The notes beneath the pieces are model-generated. The model saw nothing but the letters and a program-made list of their open reading frames with translations. It was not told the DNA's origin and searched no databases. DNA of 5,320 nt from an uncultured Halieaceae bacterium (lineage in GTDB: Bacteria > Pseudomonadota > Gammaproteobacteria > Pseudomonadales > Halieaceae). Below, in pieces: positions 1 to 5,320 of the stretch. Made by a program: the position numbers and the translations under genes. Location of the stretch: contig CALINF010000196.1 of assembly GCA_938045215.1 (NCBI GenBank), positions 1 through 5,320 of the forward strand. The letters are read 5' to 3'. The stretch's first letter is position 1, and each line of letters opens with the position of its first letter.

Positions 1-197
1 TGCGCCTGTGCCAGCGTAGCGATCCACTCGGTGGAATCGGCAACCAGTCTGCTGGCGTGCAGTCGCATGGAGCGTGCCTCGGATAACTCCAGCATAGCCT
101 GACCAGCCGCATTGATTGCCAGTACCTGCAGATCGGCATCCATGGCAATAACACCCGTGCTGATACTGTCGATGATCTCGAGCTGGTTGTGTTGCAT
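1..197 (-). CDS. glnL: Nitrogen regulation sensor histidine kinase NtrB/GlnL, N-terminal part (gene runs off the left edge)
   Basis: Only the first 65 codons are present; the rest lies beyond base 1. The ATG at 197-195 begins MQHNQLEIIDSISTGVIAMD, followed by a segment containing VLAINAAGQAMLELSEA. This matches the N-terminal PAS sensor region of NtrB (in E. coli GlnL: ILNSLINSILLIDD, then YANPAAQQLL). In the family, NtrB is a cytoplasmic kinase/phosphatase that phosphorylates NtrC under nitrogen limitation and is switched to phosphatase by PII; the H-box and ATPase domains would be outside the window. The start is supported by AGGA (206-203) spaced 5 bases from the ATG. The frame stays open upstream to another ATG at 269, but that codon lies upstream of the predicted transcription start and the extension has no family similarity. 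A sigma-54 promoter and NtrC site lie upstream, so autoregulation by NtrC is likely. The assignment rests on a short segment plus strong context. Confidence 0.85.
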   Translation of the reverse strand, partial: MQHNQLEIIDSISTGVIAMDADLQVLAINAAGQAMLELSEARSMRLHASRLVADSTEWIATLAQA

Positions 198-202
198 GTG
201 TG

Positions 203-206
203 TCCT
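203..206 (-). promoter_or_regulatory. Ribosome-binding site of glnL/ntrB
   Basis: AGGA on the minus strand, 5 bases before the ATG at 197. It decides the start, favouring this ATG over the in-frame ATG at 269. Confidence 0.6.
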
Positions 207-242
207 GGTGTAAACGTGAGGCGCGCGGTCGCTGTCATACGT

Positions 243-258
243 AGCAAAAATGGAGCCA
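243..258 (-). promoter_or_regulatory. Sigma-54 (RpoN) promoter of glnL/ntrB
   Basis: The minus strand reads TGGCTCCATTTTTGCT. The invariant GG (-24) and GC (-12) are separated by exactly 10 bases, and both the TGGC and TTGCT blocks fit the consensus TGGCAC-N5-TTGCT. The expected transcription start is near base 232, giving a leader of about 35 bases before the glnL ATG. The perfect NtrC palindrome at 384-400 is centred about 160 bases upstream of that start, a normal enhancer distance. Deviations are T and C in place of A and G in the -24 block (TGGCTCC against TGGCACG). Motif and spacing are read directly; activity is inferred. Confidence 0.75.
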
Positions 259-330
259 AAACGAGGCATAGCGCTTCGACCGGGCCATTTTCTACAAATC
301 GGGGCTTGTGGCGATAGTAAGTGCTAACTC

Positions 331-356
331 ATAAAAGAAAAGGCTCCTGTTGGAGC
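331..356 (-). terminator. Rho-independent terminator of the DUF4124 gene
   Basis: On the minus strand, GCTCC-AACA-GGAGC (356-343) makes a 5-bp GC-rich stem with a 4-base loop, followed by the T-rich run CCTTTTCTTTTAT. It lies about 75 bases after the DUF4124 stop and before the glnL promoter, so it should separate the two units. The stem is short, so read-through is possible. Confidence 0.65.
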
Positions 357-383
357 ACGGGGTGAAGCGACTTACACCAGCCC

Positions 384-400
384 TGCACCAAGATGGTGCA
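384..400. promoter_or_regulatory. NtrC (NRI) binding site, perfect palindrome, enhancer for glnL/ntrB
   Basis: TGCACCAAGATGGTGCA is a 17-base site with two perfect half-sites TGCACCA and TGGTGCA around a 3-base centre. It agrees with the NtrC consensus known from enteric glnA enhancers (TGCACTAAAATGGTGCA). It is centred near -160 from the predicted sigma-54 start of glnL. It lies between the DUF4124 stop codon and that gene's terminator, so it is transcribed as part of the DUF4124 3' untranslated region. It most likely mediates NtrC autoregulation of ntrBC. Confidence 0.85.
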
Positions 401-429
401 ATACGGGCGCGGTATTGTCCAGAGCTGTT

Positions 430-945
430 TTAGCGCACGCCGATGGGCCGCAGCACCAGCAGGCGTACTTCTGGCGAGCGAATGACTTCCTCTGACTCGC
501 TGGATTGCCTGAGTACAACCAGTGTGTGCTCGCCGCGGCGCACGTTGGTTACAGTCCAGTAGCCTGCGGCCTGCGGCTCTCCCCAGATTTCACCGCTGAT
601 CTCAAGCACCAGGCGTTCGTCAGGTTGTAGCGGGGGGCTTGTGCTGGCGCTGACAGAAAAATTGCCTGGGCCCATTGGGATAGTGTCGCCATCGGCGGGG
701 CTGGTAATCGTTACCTTTGATGCAATTTTGGTCGGTTTTTCTGGCTTCACCTGATCGCTGCGATCAATAACCCTGGGTGGCGGTGTGGTGTTGGTAGGCT
801 TGATGTCTACCTGCTCGGTTGCAGCACTCCCCGGCGGTGGGGAATCGGTAAAGATGACGTTGCCTTCGCTATCGGTGGTGCGATAGACCTGAGCCGAAGT
901 GCAGACGCTCAGGGTAAGTAACAAGAGCAGTGATAGTGGTTTCAT
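430..945 (-). CDS. Secreted DUF4124 domain protein with C-terminal beta-sandwich-like region
   Basis: 171 residues. Residues 1-18 form a signal peptide (MKPLS, a run of leucines, then CTSA), with likely cleavage after Ala18. Cys15 follows L-S-V, a poor lipobox, so a soluble periplasmic protein is more likely than a lipoprotein. Residues 20-39 (VYRTTDSEGNVIFTDSPPPG) are the DUF4124 motif, normally Y-x-W/T-x-D-x-x-G-x-x-x-F-S/T-D-x-P-P. A proline/threonine-rich linker (about 40-77) follows. Residues 78-168 contain alternating hydrophobic strands beginning VTITSPADG and resemble the Ig-like domain often attached to DUF4124. The molecular function is unknown; an envelope role is inferred only from the signal peptide. 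The start is supported by AGGGG at 960-956, 10 bases upstream. DUF4124 genes commonly lie between glnA and ntrB in gammaproteobacteria. No strong promoter is visible, so it may depend partly on read-through from glnA. Confidence 0.85.
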   Translation of the reverse strand: MKPLSLLLLLTLSVCTSAQVYRTTDSEGNVIFTDSPPPGSAATEQVDIKPTNTTPPPRVIDRSDQVKPEKPTKIASKVTITSPADGDTIPMGPGNFSVSASTSPPLQPDERLVLEISGEIWGEPQAAGYWTVTNVRRGEHTLVVLRQSSESEEVIRSPEVRLLVLRPIGVR

Positions 946-1071
946 AAGTTGCAGACCCCTGATTCTCCAGAGAGTACCTTAGCAGAAAAGCAGTAACGGT
1001 GGGCTTGGAGTGAGATGTCAGGTGTGTAGTATGCAGCTACATAACGAGCTTAACAGTGGTGATTCAGGCAC
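946..1071. other. Intergenic spacer between glnA terminator and DUF4124 gene
   Basis: This must hold any private promoter of the DUF4124 gene. I see only a weak minus-strand -10-like CATACT near 1027-1032 without a convincing -35, and no sigma-54 GG-N10-GC motif or NtrC site. No gene is supported here. Confidence 0.4.
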
Positions 1072-1096
1072 AAAAAAGCCCGCACTGGGCGGGCTT
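1072..1096 (-). terminator. Rho-independent terminator of glnA
   Basis: AAGCCCGC (1076-1083) and GCGGGCTT (1089-1096) form a perfect 8-bp stem with a 5-base loop. On the minus strand the stem is followed by TTTTTT. It starts 18 bases after the glnA stop codon, the expected place. The plus-strand side has only TTGTTTG after the stem, so it acts mainly on minus-strand transcripts. Confidence 0.9.
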
Positions 1097-1113
1097 GTTT
1101 GCAGTCCTGTAAC

Positions 1114-2520
1114 CTACACTGAGTAGTACATATCGAACTCAACAGGGTGGGTCGTCATATTGAGGCGCTCTATTTCTTCAGACTTCAGCTCAATGTAGCC
1201 ATCAATCATGTCATCTGTGAATACACCTCCGGCTGTGAGAAATGCACGGTCTTCGTCCAGCGCAGCCAGCGCCATTTCCAGACTAGAGGCCACGGTAGGT
1301 ATAGCCTTGCCTTCTTCTGGTGGCAGATCATAGAGATCCTTGTCTGCGGCATCACCCGGGTGAAGCTTGTTCGCGATGCCGTCCAGGCCTGCCATCAGCA
1401 TTGATGCAAACGCCAGGTAGGGGTTGGCCGTGGGGTCTGGGAATCGCACTTCTACGCGCTTGCCCTTGGGGTTGGGCTCGTAAGGAATGCGGATAGACGC
1501 AGAACGATTGCGCGCCGAATACGCCAGCATTACCGGTGCTTCAAAACCCGGCACCAGGCGTTTGTAGGAGTTGGTGGAGGCATTGGTGAACGCGTTCAGG
1601 GCACGGGCGTGCTTGATGATGCCGCCGATGTAGTACAGCGCAGTCTCCGAGAGACCTGCATAGCCATCACCTGCAAATATGTTCACGCCATCTTTTGAAA
1701 TTGACTGGTGAACGTGCATGCCTGAGCCATTGTCGCCGACAATGGGCTTGGGCATGAATGTCGCTGTCTTGCCATAGGCGTGAGCAACATTGTGAACGCA
1801 GTACTTGAGAATCTGGGTTTCGTCGCCTTTCTTCACAAGCGTGTTGAATTTAACGCCAATTTCGCACTGTCCAGCCGTACCCACTTCATGGTGATGCACC
1901 TCAATAGGCAGGCCCATCTGTTCCATCGCGGCACACATCGCGGCGCGAATATCGTGCAGTGAATCAACTGGTGGTACGGGGAAGTAGCCGCCTTTAACAC
2001 CTGGACGGTGACCGATATTGCCATCGTCAAAGTTATGGCTGGATGCCCAGGCCGCTTCCTCGGAGTTGATGCTATAGCCTGCACCGCTCATGTCCGCGTG
2101 CCACTTAACGTCGTCGAATACAAAAAACTCTGGCTCCGGGCCGAAGAACGCAGTATCGCCGATACCAGTGGAGGTCAGGTATTCCTCTGCACGCTTTGCT
2201 ACTGAGCGGGGGTCGCGCTCATAGCCTTGCATTGTGGTGGGTTCTACGATGTCGCAGCGCACGATCAGCGTAGTGTCGTCGGTAAAGGGGTCCAGCACAG
2301 AAGCGCTGTCATCTGGCATCAGAATCATGTCGGATTCATTGATACCTTTCCATCCGGCGATAGATGAACCGTCAAACATCTTGCCGCCGTCGAAAAAGTC
2401 CTCATCTACTTCGGTCGCGGGAATAGAGACGTGCTGCTCCTTACCGTGACTGTCAGTGAAGCGCAGGTCGATCCAGCGCACATCGTTTTCTTTGATCAGA
2501 TTCAGAGTATGTTCTGACAT
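1114..2520 (-). CDS. glnA: Glutamine synthetase type I (GSI-beta, adenylylation-regulated)
   Basis: Makes glutamine from glutamate, ammonia and ATP; a cytosolic dodecamer and the entry point of ammonia assimilation. The protein has 468 residues (E. coli 469), and positions match E. coli numbering: Asp50 in the DGSS loop (ammonium site), metal ligands Glu129, Glu131, Glu212, Glu220, His269 and Glu357, substrate/phosphate arginines Arg321, Arg339, Arg344 and Arg359, and flap Glu327 in VPGFEAPV. Tyr397 in DLYDLPPEE is the residue adenylylated by GlnE, so post-translational control is expected. The N-terminal beta-grasp domain spans roughly residues 1-100 and the catalytic domain follows. The start is ATG 2520, preceded by GGAGGA; a frame extension to a TTG at 2598 is leader sequence without family similarity. 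Transcription is predicted from the sigma-54 promoter at 2640-2655, activated by NtrC. No key residue is missing. Confidence 0.98.
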   Translation of the reverse strand: MSEHTLNLIKENDVRWIDLRFTDSHGKEQHVSIPATEVDEDFFDGGKMFDGSSIAGWKGINESDMILMPDDSASVLDPFTDDTTLIVRCDIVEPTTMQGYERDPRSVAKRAEEYLTSTGIGDTAFFGPEPEFFVFDDVKWHADMSGAGYSINSEEAAWASSHNFDDGNIGHRPGVKGGYFPVPPVDSLHDIRAAMCAAMEQMGLPIEVHHHEVGTAGQCEIGVKFNTLVKKGDETQILKYCVHNVAHAYGKTATFMPKPIVGDNGSGMHVHQSISKDGVNIFAGDGYAGLSETALYYIGGIIKHARALNAFTNASTNSYKRLVPGFEAPVMLAYSARNRSASIRIPYEPNPKGKRVEVRFPDPTANPYLAFASMLMAGLDGIANKLHPGDAADKDLYDLPPEEGKAIPTVASSLEMALAALDEDRAFLTAGGVFTDDMIDGYIELKSEEIERLNMTTHPVEFDMYYSV

Positions 2521-2526
2521 CGTGTG

Positions 2527-2532
2527 TCCTCC
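2527..2532 (-). promoter_or_regulatory. Ribosome-binding site of glnA
   Basis: GGAGGA on the minus strand, 6 bases before ATG 2520. This strong Shine-Dalgarno sequence fixes the start and rules out the longer open frame upstream. Confidence 0.9.
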
Positions 2533-2546
2533 AGTGGGTGTTGTCG

Positions 2547-2564
2547 GGATCGTCCAGACGATCC
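2547..2564 (-). other. Inverted repeat in the glnA leader
   Basis: GGATCGTCTGGACGATCC on the minus strand is an exact 8-bp inverted repeat with a 2-base centre. As RNA it would fold into a 7-bp stem with a 4-base loop. It lies in the predicted 5' leader (start near 2629), 14 bases upstream of the ribosome-binding site. No U-run follows, so it is not a terminator. It could be an mRNA stabiliser, a translation-control hairpin or a protein-binding site; the sequence does not decide between these. Confidence 0.5.
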
Positions 2565-2639
2565 TCACGTTCGAATGCTGACTGTGAATGACGAACAAGG
2601 CGTCTTATTACAGGGCAGTTTTATTCGGTAGTGTGTTAA

Positions 2640-2655
2640 AGCAAGAGCTGTGCCA
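2640..2655 (-). promoter_or_regulatory. Sigma-54 (RpoN) promoter of glnA
   Basis: TGGCACAGCTCTTGCT on the minus strand is a near-perfect match to TGGCAC-N5-TTGCT, with GG and GC exactly 10 bases apart. The predicted transcription start is near base 2629, giving a leader of about 109 bases. NtrC sites are centred near -106 and -127 from that start, the same range as the E. coli glnAp2 enhancer. An AT-rich stretch (2668-2700) between promoter and enhancer could help DNA bending; CAATAACCTATTG at 2668-2680 weakly resembles an IHF site. Confidence 0.9.
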
Positions 2656-2680
2656 AAAGAGTGCTGCCAATAACCTATTG

Positions 2681-2686
2681 TTTATA
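2681..2686 (-). promoter_or_regulatory. Possible sigma-70 -10 element for glnA (glnAp1-like)
   Basis: The minus strand reads TATAAA in an AT-rich stretch just upstream of the sigma-54 promoter. No good -35 hexamer sits at 16-18 bases; a poor candidate (GACATT) falls near the NtrC-like half-site at 2715-2721. E. coli glnA has a sigma-70 promoter repressed by NtrC overlapping its enhancer, so an analogue is conceivable, but the evidence is weak. Confidence 0.25.
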
Positions 2687-2714
2687 AAAGCAAAAGGCAA
2701 GCTAATGTCTGATT

Positions 2715-2721
2715 TGGTGCG
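2715..2721. promoter_or_regulatory. Possible third NtrC half-site
   Basis: TGGTGCG matches one NtrC half-site (TGGTGCA) with one mismatch. It lies 22 bases from the equivalent half-site of the next NtrC site, so it is in helical phase with the array. The partner half (2705-2711) does not match, so this would be a weak, cooperative site at best. Confidence 0.35.
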
Positions 2722-2726
2722 AGCTA

Positions 2727-2743
2727 TGCTCTATTATGGTGCT
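2727..2743. promoter_or_regulatory. NtrC binding site 1 of the glnA enhancer
   Basis: TGCTCTATTATGGTGCT is 17 bases and differs from the consensus TGCACYA-N3-TRGTGCA at two positions. It is centred at 2735, about -106 from the predicted glnA start. Confidence 0.8.
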
Positions 2744-2747
2744 CTAA

Positions 2748-2764
2748 TGCGCTATTTTGGTGCA
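2748..2764. promoter_or_regulatory. NtrC binding site 2 of the glnA enhancer
   Basis: TGCGCTATTTTGGTGCA has one mismatch to the NtrC consensus. Its centre at 2756 is 21 bases (two helical turns) from site 1, so dimers would sit on the same DNA face and could oligomerise. It lies near -127 from the glnA start. Confidence 0.87.
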
Positions 2765-2953
2765 GTGTGCCAGCTATTGTTACGACCCTAAACGCTGAAA
2801 CCGTCGACCCAGGCACTGCTTTAGACTCCGATTCCTCTGGTTACGTTGCCAAAACACCGGACCTTGCTTGAGGCTGACCCGCAAGCGGCGCCGTAGTGCG
2901 CTCGATCGGCAATTTCAGCGCACAATTCACAACTGCGAGATCAGTACTTGCGG
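2765..2953. other. Divergent glnA-typA spacer, right part
   Basis: No gene is supported. The only structure I noted is a 6-bp inverted repeat, TGCGCT (2897-2902) and AGCGCA (2917-2922), 32 bases before the typA -10; it could be a regulator site or chance. No sigma-54 motif faces typA. Confidence 0.35.
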
Positions 2954-2959
2954 TATACT
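2954..2959 (+). promoter_or_regulatory. Putative sigma-70 -10 element of typA
   Basis: TATACT matches TATAAT at 5 of 6 positions. The -35 region at the right spacing (AACTGC, 2931-2936) is poor; TTCACA at 2926 is 22 bases away, too far. The start would be near 2966, giving a leader of about 35 bases. Confidence 0.5.
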
Positions 2960-2989
2960 CCGCGCCTTTTTCGCAAGCCCCTCCGGCAC

Positions 2990-2993
2990 AGGA
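2990..2993 (+). promoter_or_regulatory. Ribosome-binding site of typA
   Basis: AGGA followed by AAA, 7 bases before GTG 3001. It selects this GTG start over the in-frame ATG at 2896. Confidence 0.75.
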
Positions 2994-3000
2994 AAACTCC

Positions 3001-4812
3001 GTGATAGATGATCTCAGAAACATAGCCATTATTGCCCACGTTGACCACGGCAAAACCACACTGGTGGATTGCCTGTTACAGCAATCTGGCACCCTTGACC
3101 GTCGTAGCGAGGGCGCTGAGCGTATCATGGACTCCAACGATCAGGAGCGCGAGCGCGGTATCACTATTCTGGCCAAGAACACGGCGATCAAGTGGAACGA
3201 CTTTCGCATCAACATTGTTGATACGCCTGGACACGCCGACTTTGGCGGTGAAGTGGAGCGCGTGCTCTCGATGGTCGACTCTGTGTTATTGCTGGTCGAT
3301 GCAGTAGATGGCCCCATGCCCCAGACCCGGTTCGTCACGTCCAAGGCGTTTGAGCGCGGCTTGCGACCAATTGTTGTCGTTAACAAGGTCGATAGGCCGG
3401 GTGCTCGTCCCGACTGGGTGGTGGACCAGGTGTTTGACCTGTTTGACAAGCTCGGTGCCACTGAGGAGCAACTGGACTTCCCGGTTATCTTTGCCTCGGC
3501 GATCGAGGGGATTGCAGGTCTGGATCACGAAGATATGGCTACCGATATGCAGCCGCTTTTCGAGTCAGTCGTCGAGCATGTACCAGCACCGCAAGTAAAT
3601 GCGGATGGACCCCTGCAGTTACAGATCAGCGCTTTGGACTACAACAGCTATGTTGGCGTTATCGGCGTAGGACGGATCACCCGCGGCGTGCTCAAGCCAA
3701 ATTCCCCGGTGGTCGTTGTCGACAGCGAGGGCAAAACCCGCAACGGTCGCGTCCTGCAGGTCATGGGTTATAGCGGTCTTGAACGCGTTGATGTTGAAAG
3801 CGCCGAGGCCGGTGACATTGTATGTGTGACAGGCATTGAGGGGCTGAATATTTCTGACACGCTGTGCTCTGCAGATAAAGTCGAAGCATTGCCGCCGCTG
3901 ACAGTGGATGAACCTACGGTCAGCATGACGTTTCAGGTGAATGATTCACCTTTCGCGGGCAAGGAAGGCAAGTTTGTCACCACGCGCAACATCAAGGAGC
4001 GCCTGGAGCGCGAGTTGATTCACAACGTCGCGCTGCGAGTTGAGCCGGGCGATACGCCGGACAAGTTTAAGGTATCGGGCCGCGGTGAGCTGCACCTGTC
4101 TGTATTGATCGAAACTATGCGCCGGGAAGGGTTCGAACTGGGCGTTTCACGACCGGAGGTTATCCAGCGGGAGATCGAAGGCGTGTTGCAGGAGCCCTTC
4201 GAGCAGTTGGTAATCGACTGTGAGGACCAGCATCAGGGCTCCATTATGGAGGAGTTGGGCCTACGCCGCGCAGAGCTTGAGAATATGGTCCCCGATGGTA
4301 AGGGTCGAGTGCGATTGGAGTTCATCGTGCCAGCTCGCGGCTTGATCGGCTTCCGGTCTCAGTTCCTCACCATGACCTCCGGTAGCGGTATCATGACGCA
4401 CGTCTTTGATCACTATGGTCCTGTTAAGAACGCCGAGATGATCCACCGTACCAATGGCGTGCTTGTGTCCATGGTGAAGGGTAAAACGCTGGCGTATGGA
4501 CTGTTTAACCTGCAGGACAGGGGTCGCCTTTTTATCGAGCCAAATGTCGATGTTTACGAAGGGCAAATCATCGGCTTGCACAGTCGCAGCAACGACCTCA
4601 CGGTAAATCCCACCAAAGCCAAGCAATTGACCAATGTTCGTGCATCGGGCACGGATGAGGCGTTGACTCTCACGCCACCCGTACGACATACGCTGGAACA
4701 GGCCCTTGAGTTTATTGAGGAAGATGAGTTGGTGGAGGTCACGCCAGAGAGTATTCGCCTGCGTAAGAAGTTGCTGCAGGAGCACGAGCGCCGTCGCGCC
4801 AGCCGCGGCTAG
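3001..4812 (+). CDS. typA: Ribosome-associated translational GTPase TypA/BipA
   Basis: 603 residues (E. coli 607). A GTPase of the EF-G/LepA superfamily that binds the ribosome near the A site; in E. coli it aids 50S assembly at low temperature and stress or virulence responses. G motifs: G1 AHVDHGKTT (12-20), G2 RGITI (52-56), G3 DTPGH (74-78), G4 NKVD (128-131), G5 SAIEG (166-170). Domain II, a beta-barrel, spans about 201-290; an EF-G-III-like domain about 300-385; a domain-V-like region about 395-475; and the TypA-specific C-terminal domain about 480-603 carries the hallmark [10 protein letters not shown] (545-554). The start is GTG 3001 ([18 protein letters not shown]), because E. coli TypA begins [18 protein letters not shown] and AGGA lies just upstream; the longer frame from 2896 crosses the promoter. 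The gene is divergent from glnA, as in E. coli, and is followed 7 bases later by dtd. It appears complete. Confidence 0.98.
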   Translation: MIDDLRNIAIIAHVDHGKTTLVDCLLQQSGTLDRRSEGAERIMDSNDQERERGITILAKNTAIKWNDFRINIVDTPGHADFGGEVERVLSMVDSVLLLVDAVDGPMPQTRFVTSKAFERGLRPIVVVNKVDRPGARPDWVVDQVFDLFDKLGATEEQLDFPVIFASAIEGIAGLDHEDMATDMQPLFESVVEHVPAPQVNADGPLQLQISALDYNSYVGVIGVGRITRGVLKPNSPVVVVDSEGKTRNGRVLQVMGYSGLERVDVESAEAGDIVCVTGIEGLNISDTLCSADKVEALPPLTVDEPTVSMTFQVNDSPFAGKEGKFVTTRNIKERLERELIHNVALRVEPGDTPDKFKVSGRGELHLSVLIETMRREGFELGVSRPEVIQREIEGVLQEPFEQLVIDCEDQHQGSIMEELGLRRAELENMVPDGKGRVRLEFIVPARGLIGFRSQFLTMTSGSGIMTHVFDHYGPVKNAEMIHRTNGVLVSMVKGKTLAYGLFNLQDRGRLFIEPNVDVYEGQIIGLHSRSNDLTVNPTKAKQLTNVRASGTDEALTLTPPVRHTLEQALEFIEEDELVEVTPESIRLRKKLLQEHERRRASRG

Positions 4813-4819
4813 TGTTTAA

Positions 4820-5260
4820 GTGAAAGCGCTATTGCAGCGGGTCAGTCACGCGAGCGTCCGAGTGGACGGTGCTATCGTGGGTGAGATCGAGCAGGGACTC
4901 CTGGTGCTGCTGGGGCTGGATAAAGGCGACAGTCCTGAGCTCGGCGAGCGCATGCTCGACAAGATTCTGGCCTATCGACTGTTTGCCGATGACAAGGACA
5001 GGATGAATCGCAGTGTTGCAGATATCGGTGGCGGGGTGCTGCTGGTGTCGCAGTTCACACTGTCGGCAGATACACGCAAAGGCTTGCGGCCCAGCTTCTC
5101 CAGTGCAATGCCCCCCGGCGAGGCTGAAGCGCTCTACCAAACGATGCTCGAGAGTCTGCGGGACAAGCATGCCCCGGTGGCAGCAGGTTCTTTTGGGGCG
5201 GATATGCAGGTTGCGCTGGTCAATGACGGGCCGGTGACGTTCCTGTTGGAAATCGACTGA
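4820..5260 (+). CDS. dtd: D-aminoacyl-tRNA deacylase
   Basis: 146 residues (E. coli 145). A cytosolic homodimer that hydrolyses D-aminoacyl-tRNAs, and also glycyl-tRNA(Ala), keeping D-amino acids out of proteins. Catalysis is RNA-assisted; the conserved cross-subunit Gly-cis-Pro motif rejects L-aminoacyl-tRNA. Both hallmarks are present: SQFTLSAD (77-84) and NDGPVTF (135-141), with Gly137-Pro138. The N-terminus MKALLQRVSHASVRVDG aligns with E. coli MIALIQRVTRASVTVEG, which fixes the GTG start at 4820. No Shine-Dalgarno sequence is visible in the 7 bases between the typA stop and this GTG or just before them, so translational coupling to typA is likely. The two genes probably form one operon. 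The stop TGA abuts the stop of the convergent reading frame to the right, and no terminator is visible before the window ends. Confidence 0.97.
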   Translation: MKALLQRVSHASVRVDGAIVGEIEQGLLVLLGLDKGDSPELGERMLDKILAYRLFADDKDRMNRSVADIGGGVLLVSQFTLSADTRKGLRPSFSSAMPPGEAEALYQTMLESLRDKHAPVAAGSFGADMQVALVNDGPVTFLLEID

Positions 5261-5320
5261 TCATACCGCGCACTCCAGCAGCATATGCCGGTGCGCAATA
5301 CCATCCTCGATGTATTCATC
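5261..5320 (-). CDS. 3' end of an unidentified convergent gene (runs off the right edge)
   Basis: The minus frame ending in TGA at 5263-5261 reads DEYIEDGIAHRHMLLECAV. Its composition and codon choice look like real protein, and a convergent neighbour ending right at the dtd stop is plausible. Only 19 codons are visible and I do not recognise the family, so no function is given. The other minus frame across this region (MNTSRMVLRTG...) overlaps dtd in antisense and looks less natural. A plus-strand gene starting at ATG 5285 cannot be excluded. Confidence 0.45.
   Translation of the reverse strand, partial: DEYIEDGIAHRHMLLECAV

Noticed and set aside
309..325. Possible second NtrC site upstream of ntrB
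   Set aside because: Only the right half (GTGCT) resembles the consensus; the left half matches at two of five core positions.
2521..2598. N-terminal extension of glnA to a TTG at 2598
   Set aside because: It adds 26 residues not found in GSI, spans the leader inverted repeat, and ignores the strong GGAGGA before ATG 2520.
2588..2791. Plus-strand open frame of 67 codons in the glnA-typA spacer
   Set aside because: It runs through the sigma-54 promoter and both NtrC sites, has no ribosome-binding site, and its product has no recognisable features.
2896..3000. N-terminal extension of typA from ATG 2896
   Set aside because: It would cross the -10 element and the ribosome-binding site, and adds 35 residues absent from the TypA family.
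2841..3137. Minus-strand open frame across the typA promoter and start
   Set aside because: Antisense to the typA P-loop region; composition is arginine/serine-rich as expected for a shadow frame.
4261..4785. Long minus-strand open frame of 174 codons inside typA
   Set aside because: Fully antisense to an intact, highly conserved typA region; the protein is low in recognisable motifs and is a codon-bias shadow.
5134..5319. Minus-strand open frame of 61 codons at the right end
   Set aside because: Mostly antisense to the conserved C-terminus of dtd; the neighbouring minus frame ending at 5261 looks more like real protein.

Overview
The window looks like chromosomal core DNA of a gammaproteobacterium, probably a marine or aquatic one related to the Cellvibrionales/Halieaceae (OM60/NOR5) group. 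The class-level call rests on a GSI-beta glutamine synthetase that keeps E. coli residue numbering, a TypA/BipA gene divergent from glnA as in E. coli, and a DUF4124 periplasmic gene between glnA and the ntrB-type sensor gene. The family-level placement is only an impression. There is no sign of mobile DNA, CRISPR, tRNA or rRNA.

Layout. Bases 1-197 (minus) are the start of glnL/ntrB, the nitrogen sensor kinase. Bases 198-429 hold its control region: a sigma-54 promoter, a rho-independent terminator for the preceding gene, and a perfect NtrC palindrome. Bases 430-945 (minus) encode a secreted DUF4124 protein. Bases 1072-1096 are the glnA terminator. Bases 1114-2520 (minus) are glnA. Bases 2521-3000 form a divergent control region with the glnA ribosome-binding site, a leader inverted repeat, a sigma-54 promoter, two phased NtrC sites plus a possible third half-site, and on the other strand a sigma-70-like promoter for typA. 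Bases 3001-4812 (plus) are typA, and bases 4820-5260 (plus) are dtd, probably translationally coupled to it. The last 60 bases probably hold the 3' end of an unidentified convergent minus-strand gene.

How it works together. The left half is a nitrogen-regulation module. NtrB phosphorylates NtrC under nitrogen limitation; NtrC~P then activates sigma-54 promoters at glnA and apparently also at ntrB (ntrC should lie outside the window, to the left). Here glnA and ntrBC are not one operon as in E. coli: DUF4124 and two terminators separate them, and each has its own sigma-54 promoter and NtrC enhancer. The right half is a translation-quality pair: TypA (ribosome-associated GTPase) and Dtd (removes D-amino acids from tRNA).

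I found no undescribed system. The most informative content is the regulatory architecture.
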